Below, in pieces: positions 1 through 9,713 of a DNA stretch of 64,000 nucleotides. The notes beneath the pieces are model-generated. The model saw only the letters and a list, made by a program, of their open reading frames with translations, did not search any database and had not been told where the DNA came from. Every line of letters starts with the position of its first letter. The first letter of the stretch is position 1. The stretch spans positions 1,178,001-1,242,000 of the forward strand of contig JAQQWL010000016.1 of the NCBI GenBank assembly GCA_038363925.1, given 5' to 3'. A program made the position numbers and the translations under genes. This DNA is from Apiospora phragmitis (lineage: Eukaryota; Ascomycota; Sordariomycetes; Amphisphaeriales; Apiosporaceae).

Positions 1-796
1 TTTTGTCCCACACACTCTGTTGCTCACTCCCCTCGCTGTCCGCGAAGTTGGGGCACATATCCGAGGGCGCGAGGGAATCCCCAATACCGCCAGGGAAGCC
101 CTTGGAAGTGACGGAAACCACACTTCCAAGTGAGTCCGACTCCCAGCCCAAGAAGCCACGGACGAACATCTGTGCAGTCTGGAGGACGCGGGTGTAGTTG
201 TTAGCCCACACAATGAAGTCGTCTCCGTCCTTGTACAGGTCGGGGTATCTGGTTCGTAGCTGGTAACCCATGTCTTGAGCCTCTTTTACGCCCGTGGGGC
301 TCTCCATGGCAATCTGCCTTGAGGGGTTCGTCAAAACCGTCTTCCAGTTTGGCATGAAAGAGAGAGCCCCAGAGGCTGAGTATCCTCCGGCGGAAAGCTA
401 GCACAGGGTCAGCGCAACCTCAACACATTTGGGAGGACCTCCATAACTACCTTTTGCTGAAGACTAACCCAGCCATTATAAGCACCCTGGTCAGGAAACC
501 GAGAGCCATGGCGCGAGACGTAGGCAGCCTGATCCACATAGCAATTATCGGGAACTTCAGGCGAGATGCCATTCACATTGTCGCCTAGACACTCGGATCA
601 GAATAGTTCGATCTCTACACGGAGATAGAGTCCACATACCAGCAAACCAAGGGCCATTGGCACCCAACCACTTCAGGGGCTCTGCAGCGTTAGCACCGGC
701 AGGCAAATTGATGTCTTGCGCCGGGGCGAGCGGTTGACCAGCAGCGGAAACACCCGCAGCGGCGAGCGATGCGCCGATGATCCAGGAACTGACCAT
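1..796 (-). CDS. Histidine acid phosphatase (branch 2), 3' part cut by the window edge
   Basis: Secreted phosphomonoesterase/phytase-like enzyme of the histidine acid phosphatase family, which forms a phospho-histidine intermediate. Three exons are visible on the minus strand: 640-796, 451-584 and 397 down to the edge. The two introns (585-639 and 398-450) have GT-AG ends and keep the frame. The protein starts at the ATG at 794-796 with a hydrophobic signal peptide ending in a small-residue stretch. It then shows a conserved segment with CYVDQAAYVSRHGSRFPDQG, which contains the catalytic RHGxRxP motif, about 70 residues in. The third exon continues with family-like sequence (for example QTAQMFVRGF near 150-190). 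The distal HD motif and the C-terminus lie outside the window. The family is clear; the substrate (phytate or another phosphomonoester) cannot be told. Confidence 0.9.
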
Positions 797-1803
797 GATA
801 ACAAACGAACAGCGGTAGATGGACGAGCGTGGGAGTTTCCAACGAGTGGACGCCTACAACAAACAGGCACGGTGAGAGGACTGGCAAGTCACATCTTCTA
901 GTGCACAGGAAACGCATGCGTCTTTAAGCCGCCACAGAGAGCAAGAGTGACATGACTTGGCTCCACCCATATACTTGACGATGTTTCCGGGAAACCGAAC
1001 AGGCTGCATGGCTAAGGCAATGGCGGACCCAGCAGATTCTGCACGTGTACATAGAGCATGGGCGAATGGAGGGCACCAATACTCATATCGTAGTTAGATG
1101 ACATGGCATACTCGCTACCAAGTCGTAAGAAATATGGGTTGCATAAGGTCGATTTGGAGCCAAATCTCCCTGTGACGGAACAGACGATAACCCTGCTCGC
1201 CATTGCCTTGTTACGATCACACGTGAAGGAGATTTATAGACCACGTGGGAGGCCAATCGCTTCTGGTTTGTGGTGTTGTACTGAGAGATAAGATGCACAT
1301 CGGAAATTGGATCCAAAGAGGGTGGTATCGTGCGGGGGTTAATCTAAGGGGCTCGAGCGTTCACAGCGACCCCTGCCGGCCGGGATGGTCCTCGGTGAAC
1401 CATAACCCAGACTGCCAGAGGACGTAGCGTATCCAGCGTCTCGGGAATGCATCCAAACTTTCAGATCGTGTCTAATAATTTCCATGTTCCTTAGGTATTT
1501 ACTTTAATGCGTTGGCCAATATTGGTGTACTCTTTGCAGCAAACAAAACCAAGCACTGCCATTCGATGGTATGTTAGAGTGGATTAGTGTGCGCTCCGGA
1601 AGTGCGCGGGGGGGTCCCCACCACACCGGCTTTTCACCGCACAGAACTCGCCCGCCCGCAACCTCCATCGCAACGTCGGCACCGCACAATACGTCATCGG
1701 CCGTAGACTGCTTCCGAAAGCCCCAGCAATCTACTGGTATTTGCACGCGTGGCACATATCGCCACTCTCACGTTGTCTTTATTCAACTTTTTCCCCAAGC
1801 AAG
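797..1803. other. Intergenic region between divergent genes
   Basis: About 1 kb between the acid phosphatase and the esterase-like gene, which are transcribed divergently. It should hold both promoters. I see no convincing coding region: the short open frames on both strands lack codon bias, splice support or recognisable motifs. Confidence 0.6.
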
Positions 1804-2619
1804 ATGCCCACCAGAATCCCCCAACCAGAAGACTTCGCGTCGCTAGCGCCAGCCATCACCGTCGGGCTCGCCTATCCCGAAGTACCAGAGACTACGACGG
1901 CCATCCTGATCTTGTTCCATGGCCTGGGCGACTTCGAAGAAGCCTACACCGGCCTCGCCAAGACTCTAGCCTTGCCGGGCGTGATGGGCATTTCCGTCCG
2001 GGGTGTGACGCCGTTGCCGCCGGCCCTGCTGGGCTTGTCGGACGACGACGAGATGCCCACGCGGCACTTCCACTGGGGTGACGACCTGACCATCTCACCC
2101 ACCACGGGCGAGCTGGAACTCGACCCTGGATTCACCAAGACGACGGATGCGGTGCTGCAGAAGCTGATCAACGGTGTGCTGATCGAGAAGTGCGGGTGGG
2201 ACACACGCGACATGTTGATGTTCGGCTACGGACAAGGCGGATCCGTGGCCCTCGGTCTGGCATCGCGCTTACGGGACGGCGAACAGGTTGCGGGCGTCGA
2301 AGATGGTGACAATGCAGCAGGGCGGGTGTTCAAGGGCATCGTGTCAGTTGGAGGACCGTTGCCAGCAAGTATGGTCCCATCGATAAGCAGTCGGGAGAAG
2401 TCTCGTACACCAGTTTTGGTATGCCATGGAAGATCGAGCGAGGCAGTCGATGAGGAGGCTATGGACGCACTGAGAAGTGAGTTCACGGATGTGCGTGAGG
2501 TGAAATGGAAGAAGGGCAACGATGGAATGCCCGATAGCCGGGGAGGAAATGCTGCCAATCATGCAGTTCTTTGCCGAACGGCTGCAAGATGTTTAGCAGC
2601 ATTCATCATTAACGAATAA
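1804..2619 (+). CDS. Acyl-protein thioesterase/carboxylesterase-like alpha/beta hydrolase, nucleophile position altered
   Basis: A 271-residue intronless protein related to the phospholipase/carboxylesterase (acyl-protein thioesterase) branch of alpha/beta hydrolases. The open frame extends upstream to 1741, but the ATG at 1804 (MPTRIPQPEDF) is the likely start because it directly precedes the conserved N-terminal strand. Visible features are the oxyanion-type segment ILILFHGLGD near residue 40 and the nucleophile elbow MFGYGQGGSVAL near residue 140. In active family members the elbow reads GFSQGG; here the serine position is glycine (codon 2230-2232). The usual Asp segment after CHG is also not obvious, while a C-terminal NHAV histidine is present. 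It may be a pseudoenzyme. Related fungal proteins may share this change, so it may not be unique to this gene. Confidence 0.8.
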   Translation: MPTRIPQPEDFASLAPAITVGLAYPEVPETTTAILILFHGLGDFEEAYTGLAKTLALPGVMGISVRGVTPLPPALLGLSDDDEMPTRHFHWGDDLTISPTTGELELDPGFTKTTDAVLQKLINGVLIEKCGWDTRDMLMFGYGQGGSVALGLASRLRDGEQVAGVEDGDNAAGRVFKGIVSVGGPLPASMVPSISSREKSRTPVLVCHGRSSEAVDEEAMDALRSEFTDVREVKWKKGNDGMPDSRGGNAANHAVLCRTAARCLAAFIINE

Positions 2620-2735
2620 TAGGCTTAGTGCAATAGAACAGAAGTGAAAGAAAAGATTATAGCTACCCCAAAAAATATGTCTTCCATGGAATCTGATCTG
2701 GCTGGGATAGGAGGGGTTGGTTCAATACTTGCGTT

Positions 2736-3013
2736 TTATGCTTTTGTTACAGGTGTTGTCATCGTCCAACATGCTTGGGGGTATTGCTTGAAGTTGGAGA
2801 TTGACTTCCGAAGATTTGCAACTCCATCCTCTCGTTGCAGAAAGTAGTTGATCTGCAGATACTCTTCCTTTGAGAAGTAGGGTCGAATAACATCGTTCAG
2901 CCTGGCACGAGCTCTGATCTCGTGCTCGTCTCTCCCAGTCGGGGTTGAGCTGGAGGTAGTGGGCATGTATCTTAGGTACATGTTGTGGACGGCCAGTCTG
3001 TTACTTCGGCGAC
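2736..3013 (-). CDS. Small hypothetical protein, last exon(s)
   Basis: An open frame begins just after a strong 3' splice site at 3014 (branch-like GCTGAC followed by a pyrimidine-rich stretch and TTACAG on the minus strand) and reads about 90 codons to a stop at 2736. It is charged and contains RARARLNDVIRPYF and EEYLQINYFLQRED. Helix-rich small mitochondrial assembly factors look similar, but no diagnostic motif was found, so no function is assigned. An internal ATG exists at 2981. The upstream exon was not located; a two-codon exon directly before a GTGAGA donor is possible but would imply a 36-nt intron. The 3' end lies 116 bp from the convergent hydrolase gene. Confidence 0.5.
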
Positions 3014-3788
3014 CTGTAAGAATAAGTCAGCATTGAATACAAGTCTCACACATCAGCCAACTAAGCCAGACCAGATCCCTTGGTCGATGGGATGGAAGCT
3101 CGTTATTCGGCGATTTGAAGTAGGTACCTAGGTGATGTAGGTCTGTTGTGGGTGGGTGCCTTACAACTGGAGGTCCAAATCATCTTTCCTCTTTCATGGA
3201 CCATGCTTGGCCAGAGCCAGTCTGACGTGCAATGATAAGGGGCTCTGTCTCACCTTTCACCTATCGCATCGACGGCTGAATGCAAAATCTGTTTGATGAT
3301 GGCGATGGACGATGATGTAAGTAGCCATATCAGTGTGGTTTCTGGTCTCTGGTTTCTGAGAGCAAGTCACATGCTGAACGGAGCATTACTTCCAATGAAA
3401 GCTCATAAATGGCTACCAATGATATCCATCCCGTCGTCGATGAGGATTTCAACTCAAAGGCTGCAAATATTTCCTTGTGAAGGCTTGCTGCCAACAAATT
3501 CGTCTGGGGGCTCCGACCGTGGTGGTTGCTCCATGCATTCACTCCAGGCAGTATCCCTTTTCGATACAGTGTGCAAAACGAAACATTGTTGCCTTTATCA
3601 ATTGAAAGCAACACCTGAAAAAACCTTCTAAAGTATCTATACATGAAGGTCGACGATAGAGCATGCACATGATACTATTGAACACAGTGACTTTTGGTTC
3701 ATCCAGACGATGACGGATCATTGGCCAAATGCTGCCCTTTATCCTGGCCACAAGCATAACTCCTGTCTAGATCCTTCTTTTCCTCATC
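3014..3788. other. Intergenic region, nothing recognised
   Basis: About 775 bp. Open frames of up to 112 codons exist on both strands (for example 3330-3668 minus) but show no homology I recognise and no splice context. It may contain the 5' exon of the small gene ending at 2736. Confidence 0.45.
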
Positions 3789-5247
3789 TTAATCAAGCAC
3801 AACGGTGTAGTCTTTGGAGACCCGGCCGTCCAATGCAGTCTCCATGCTGTCTATGGATCGACAAGGTCAGCATGCCCATATTTGAGAACGGCGGAGATGG
3901 TACTCACACATTGCAAGATACGCGGCTTCCACGAGAACCGGCAACCACGTCATAGTACACAGAATCTGACCGAAGGACCATTCATTCATCGACAGGCTGT
4001 CCGAATCAGGAGAATTATCAATGACCCAGCGGATGGACAGCAACATCCACAGCGCCGCGCACATAGTTATCAAGGCACACATCATGATAGCATGCTGCAG
4101 GACCTTATCAACGATATATGGGAACCTAATAAGCCCTGACAGAGGAGCAAAATATCCGAGGCCCCAGCCCAAAGCCGACAAGAACAGTCGAACAACTGGA
4201 CCAAGCGCCATGAGCATACCTGTCCCCGAAGTAACGGAAATTGTGACGCTGGCCCCATCCATCCGAGTTTGGCAGTCTTGTACTTGAAAGGCGGCATAGT
4301 GCTCCCTGACGAGCTCGTCGAAAGAATGATTTACGAACCATCTGCTACCAAATGAAACCCCCGAGGTTGGGCCTCAAGTCCGAGTCTGATCCCGAGGTTA
4401 CGGACAGAGATGATTTCTGTCCCGACCATGGTAGCCCAGAGCCAGAGCGCCCATTGCACCCATGTGGCGAAATATACAAGCCGGCGCCGTCTGGCGCGGG
4501 TTCCCGCTCAGCACCAGGGAGAGGAGCTGTACGGAACAGAAGGCAAACGTGAAAATTACTGCTGTGATAACTGTGAAGCTTCGAGGCCTATCCGTGACGT
4601 TGCCGAAGTCGCCGTGGGAGTCTCGAACCGCCGCAATCTGGATTGCTTGACTTATGATACAGGCTCTCAAGAACAGCTCGGATACCGAGCCTCGGGCTAC
4701 ATTGACTATGTAATGAAGCAGCGACGCCGATTTTGTGGCTCGGCGTTGTGGCAGGTTGAGGGCCACGAAATATATCGTCACTAGACTGGCGCCAATGACG
4801 TACGATGCTATACTCTAGCTCTTTGTTCAATGAACCTCCCACTTCCAATAGAGGTCAGTACCCCTATGCCAGCCAGGTCGGAGTCCAGTCCTATGTCCAG
4901 AGTAGCTTATGGCATGCCTCTGAAATGCACCCAGGATTTGAAGCGTCGACCTGCTTCACGAACGATTCATTCAGGGCCCTCGATGCCAAAGTATTTCCCT
5001 CCACAAGATGAATGTCCTCATACCACCGCAATAGATCCACAGAAGTCGGCGTGTGAGATTCCGAAGTGGGAAGAATAGCGCGCAAGGACTGTATGATTGG
5101 AAAAGTATCCCCTCCACTGGCCCAGTCAACTGTCAAGGCTGCCGCGGCAAAATCTGCAAATAACCCAGTCTCTGCCGTCTTTCAGTAGCTGGAATGCGCT
5201 GCTTCGAAGCAGCGTCCGTCCCAGGTGGACGCGGCTATGTTATACAT
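3789..5247 (-). pseudogene. Fungal multi-pass integral membrane protein, apparently damaged
   Basis: Several minus-strand segments encode pieces of one polytopic membrane protein of a family common in filamentous ascomycetes, with an N-terminal region ending in DLAGIGV (near 4870) followed by repeated hydrophobic helices. The 3' end is well defined: a 57 bp intron at 3851-3907 (GTGAGT...ATAG) joins the 3908-4262 exon to a short final exon ending at 3789. Upstream, the frame carrying hydrophobic helices (4500-4781) changes by one base near 4500 into the frame encoding WVQWALWLWATMV, with no plausible intron. The N-terminal frame also meets a TGA at 5182-5184. The 5' start is uncertain: the ATG at 5247 is only one candidate, and an intron with a good branch site (TACTGAAAG) ends near 5174. 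It may be a decaying gene or contain sequence errors. Function unknown. Confidence 0.5.
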
Positions 5248-5521
5248 AAGGGGAAGCTGCGTGTCTTTCCTTTGGATGCTATCGGCTTTAAGATATCTAT
5301 ATACCACTCTGGCAGGACGACTGGCAATAGGTCGCATTCCGACAGTACCACAAGGCCGTCAGCAGGGGCAAGCAATCGCAATACTGTATAAACGAAGCCT
5401 ATTTTTAGACCACATTTCGATACATCACGGTGAGACCTCTTTGCAGGTTGGTACTATTTCAAAGTGTAGGTATGTGCGTACTTAAAGCACCTACATATAT
5501 ATTGGCCAGGATAACTAGGTC

Positions 5522-6278
5522 TCAAGCCTTCACATTTCCCACACCGCAATGCAGCAGCATCCTCACATACCAAGGGTGCAGGAATACAATCTTAGGCGGG
5601 ATCGGATGACCCGCGCCCTTATCATAAGAGCCCGCGCTATCGAACAATGCCGACTTAAGGCTGAAGACAGCCTCCTGCTTTTCGCGGTCGATGCGCGCGC
5701 TGATGAGGACGAGCCCATCCGAGTTCCTCAGGCCGGGCTGCAGCGGAGACCCTCCGCAGCGAACAGTGATCTCGTTGCCCTGATTTTGGACTACCTCAAA
5801 GTGGTTGGAGAACTTCAGGCCGGGCTCGTACTTTGCGACAGCTAGCTCCGAGGTTTTCCACGTGTAACCCTCTGAGCCTGGAGGCGCATCGTAGCGCTCA
5901 TGGAGCTTGCTCTGGGGCCAGAACGCTAACAAGCCACATTAGTAAGGGTGATCACGTCCGTAGAAAGCGATAATGAATGACTGTACCCCATCGGCTCCAA
6001 ATACCACGACAGAAGTCGAGGGCCAAGGCGGCCTCGTCATTTCGGAGCTCCGGCCGGATCTTACTGAGTGGCACACGCTTGATGCAGTCGTCCTGAAGAG
6101 CTGGATTGGCTTTCGGGTTATATCTTGCGTATGTTTTGGAGCGGAACCATGCATCGTCATTCTTCAGGTCGACGATCGAGGTTGTGGCACCAAAATAAGC
6201 CATGCCAGCTCCGACGCTCGCCAGGCCGCCCGTGACGCCATAGAGACTCGTTTTGAATGTTGTTCGAAGGATTCCCAT
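5522..6278 (-). CDS. Conserved fungal protein of unknown function (231 aa)
   Basis: Two exons, 5987-6278 and 5522-5925, joined by a 61 bp GT-AG intron (5926-5986) that keeps the frame, giving 231 residues from the ATG at 6278. The N-terminus has a weakly hydrophobic, glycine-rich segment (about residues 12-32, GVTGGLASVGAGMAYFG) that could be a membrane anchor or mitochondrial signal. The middle holds a CIKRVPLSKIRPEL motif near residue 66. The C-terminal half looks like a compact beta-rich domain ending with IVFLHPWYVRMLLHCGVGN. I recognise it as a lineage-specific family of uncharacterised filamentous-fungal proteins; no enzymatic motif is visible. Confidence 0.75.
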
Positions 6279-9240
6279 CTTGATCTCTATCCTTCAGACG
6301 TCCTATGCTATGTTGAAATAGGCGAAGTGGTGATGTCGCGGTCCAATTGAAGTTGAGCCAATAAACCAGTGTGTCGCAAGCAATTCCTCGGTCCGTTAAC
6401 TGCACCACCATCTAGACTCCAACGGGGCTGGCCAAACCAGTAAACAGAGTGTCAACCCCACCCAGGCACGGACGGCTCCAACCGCCTTGCTTTTGCGGCT
6501 CAAGTCAATGAAGCTGCGAGCTTCCTGAACCTCATCCCTAACCTTGACAGGTATGCAACCGAACTGACAGTACCGTTGCGAAGAGCAAGAAGTCATACAT
6601 GGAATAGTGTTCCCATTGTATACGCTCTTTAATCTCCTGACATACCTGAGATGTTTAGAAACCCACTTACGAAGCCTACCATATTCCCGTAGAGGCAAAC
6701 AGTCAAATCTCAACTGGCAATGGCATTGATTGACTCGCTTTCCCTGAAGCCAAGTGACTGCGCTCTTCATAAGCTGCGGGAAAAGAAAACAGTCTAGAAG
6801 ACAGTTGGAAAGACCACGATGTTTAACTACTAACCAGGGCGCCACGCTTACTTATTCAATTGGCAGGGAATTTGGCCCGAAGTCTTGAACGAGGCGTCAA
6901 CGGCTGGCAGCTGGAGAAACCTCCCCGAACACCTGATCGACAGGGACAGCTCAGTGTGTGCCACGAGCTCAGAGCAGGGACCAAATGTTCATGCCAAACA
7001 AAGTTGCGGATGGAAAACCCCAGCACCCAGGCAATGCTCTGCTGGCTACGTGCTTGAGTTCAGACAAGCAGACAAACCTTGTCACCAATCAAGCGGCTAA
7101 ATCCGCATACTTACCGTAGATGAATAGAGGAGTGTTACCACTCTTGGGAACACGACAAACCTTTTGAAAGCTATGCATATGGCTTTGAGTGATGCGATGT
7201 GATAGACCATAAATTCAGTCCACTTGCCTGCTTGTAGCAGCAATCAGCAGCCGCGTAAATCGAGCTAAGGAGAGCGCGAGCAGCCTATTGACATCGTAAC
7301 TCGCCTCAACACAGGCACGAAGATAATCCGTTGAGCCTCATAGTTGCAAACTGTCAACATCGAACTAGGCATAATTCTTCTAGGCCCTCAGGCTCTCTCT
7401 ACTCAAACATCGTGGCTTGGCAGTTGTCCAGTACGTCAGACAGCTTGCCTCAAAGCCCATACTGCCAAAAGCAACCGACATGGGGGATGGGGGAATGTCG
7501 GAGAAGTACCTGCCTAGGTAGCACTTATTAGCCGCCTTGTTGACGGTATCCGTTAGGTACAGACGGGAACGTGTTTGCCCGAGTGTCCGGAAGCTTCTTG
7601 CCAAACGAGTGGACTACGGGCGTTGTGTGGCCGGATCGTGATGCAATGCATGAAGATTTGTTTCCATCGATGTTTTGTCGGATCAAATGCTCCGTGGATA
7701 CCGGGAAAAGGCACTTGTTGCCATCATTTGGCTGCCTTGGATGTGGCGCTTTTCCTCCTTGCAGATTTGTGTGGCCATCTGACCCCAAGCTGGGAAATGA
7801 TGCAAGATGGAAAGTACGATGAGAGCACTGGGGCGTGATCGACGGGTAGAGCAGGCAGAGAAAGAACCCGTCTAATCATAGGTTGGGCACTTGACCCAAC
7901 GATCTCGATCTCGAATCGCCATTGGCCGCTTCTTCATTCCAATCACGTCTTTGGTACTATTGATACAAGCAACTGCTATTATGGCTGAAAACAGTGCAGC
8001 TAGCAAGTTGCTGGTGGGGTATTTGTGGCTTTGACGTACTCAGGAGCCACAGTTCTGCGGGGGCCAGACCAATCTCATTCAGCACCCGACTGCAAAACAG
8101 AAGAATCTATGATGTCAGACTTGCAACCAACTAGCTGTCGGAGCTTTTTGAGCTGCAGCACACTATCCAAGCGGATGAGAATCGTGATTGGTTGCTGATC
8201 AGCTTCCTACTAAAAACGGGCAGATGGATCTGGCATGTGGAGACTCTTGACAGCTCTAGCTGGAACGTGCCAGGAACAGCTTGCGGAAAGGAGCATGGGC
8301 TTCTTGCAACCTGGATGGGAAACATGAGCTTTTCGCCTGTGATTTGTTTGATGCTCGGCTGCAAGTCCGAATTCTATGTTTCGCGCAACTGCCTCCTCGG
8401 GGATTGAATTGGCCAACACGTTTGATGCAACTGGTTTTCGGAGTACCGACTTCCCAGGCAGGCCGTGGTTTTGGGTGAAAAGGGCTTATTGGAAGAAACG
8501 TGCCCTACCCAGGTACTTACCTACCTACTCTGCAAGAATGCATCAATAGCTGACAGCCCGTCGGTTTTCTGGCTTGATATCATTGCAACCATGACGTACA
8601 TAGCTTGACCCCTCCAACCCAACATGGCAATTTCCAAACAAAGAATGGAAGCTAGGTAGGCACACAAGTACTGTAAAGCTGTATCCGCATCTACCTCCAG
8701 GCAGGCAAAAATACCTGGGCAACTGGGACTGGCATTGATTGATTGAGGAGATTTGATACTGTACTTCTGCTAGCAACTAGATCAACGGAGACCCTATGTA
8801 CTTGCGTCCCACATGTTTGTAACAAGAGGCTGACTGGGAGCCATGGCACGGAGCCCTTTACTGTACCACTAGGTTACGTGCATTTGATCCAGATGTCAAC
8901 GAGGGGTACTGAGACTGAGGGACTTCCGGCCCCCTTTGCCTGCCCCTCCCTTTTGCGGGTTGTCATTGATGCACACGGGGGATGTGGATGACAGAAGGTG
9001 GAGGGGAAACACAATAGCCCTTTCTCTGCGATGACGTACGTCCATGCCGTTTCCATTCTCCATGTGATTGCCCATTGATTTGACGTGGGGCAGGTGCATT
9101 GCGTTTCGTGAATTCGATCAGTGATTCATACGTGTGCAGTAAGTGAATCTCAGGTAGGCAATGAGGCAGGTACCTAGGTCAAAGCATTGAATGTATGAGG
9201 CAACTGCTGTTTGTCAGACCAGGCCGACTCTCAGCAATTC
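6279..9240. other. 3 kb gene-free interval upstream of grg-1
   Basis: No convincing coding region. The longest frame (6396-6845, minus, 149 codons) has no recognisable domain, unusual composition (many Cys, Arg and Trp) and no splice support, so I regard it as chance. The right part is probably the extended promoter of the grg-1 family gene, whose relatives are under strong nutritional, clock and stress control. Confidence 0.5.
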
Positions 9241-9243
9241 CTC

Positions 9244-9250
9244 TATATAA
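9244..9250 (+). promoter_or_regulatory. TATA box of the grg-1 family gene
   Basis: TATATAA lies 126 bp upstream of the grg-1 ATG. It is followed by a CA/CT-rich leader with repeated CAACC, CACAAC and CAAACAACC, typical of highly expressed fungal genes. Very strong expression is known for this family; the site itself is read directly from the sequence. Confidence 0.75.
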
Positions 9251-9375
9251 ACCCTCCCACCTCCCATCTTGCAACCATTTCTTCCTCTCACCATCACACT
9301 TCACAACTCTCAACCACATCACAACTTTCATACTCAACCAAACCACCAACCCAAACAACCCAAACAACCATCACA

Positions 9376-9713
9376 ATGGATACCATCAACAACGCCGCTT
9401 CTTACGTCGCTGACACCGTCAAGGGTATGCTTCCCTCTTCTGCTCCCTTTGAGCTTCACCTTGCATTTGCAACCACAATGCTAACCTTCCACAGGTGCCA
9501 CGGCCACTGCCTCCAAGGAGGGCAACAAGGAGGTTGCCAAGGACAGCAACGCCTCTGCCTCCACCCGGTAAGCTTATCACTTCCTTACATCATGTTCCTC
9601 AGTACTAATCCTTCTCCAGTCTCACCGCCGGCAAGGACGCCGTCAGCGACAAGGTTGACGAGAAGAAGAACAACACTTCTGCCGATGTCAACAAGGAGGC
9701 TGCCAAGCACTAA
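9376..9713 (+). CDS. grg-1: Glucose-repressible / clock-controlled protein Grg1/Ccg1 family
   Basis: A 71-residue hydrophilic protein in three exons (9376-9424, 9495-9567, 9620-9713) with two short GT-AG introns. The spliced length of 216 nt is exact. It starts with MDTINNAASYVADTVKGAT, continues through a repeated SKEGNKEVAKDSNAS-type motif and ends with VNKEAAKH, which matches the Neurospora grg-1/ccg-1 family throughout. The family is repressed by glucose and induced by starvation, stress and the circadian clock; its molecular role is unknown. The protein is rich in Lys, Ala, Asp and Asn and has no signal peptide or membrane segment, consistent with a disordered cytosolic, LEA-like protein. 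The strong TATA box and CA-rich leader upstream fit high expression. Confidence 0.95.

Noticed and set aside
6396..6845. 149-codon minus-strand open frame
   Set aside because: Odd composition, no domain, no splice or promoter support; consistent with chance.
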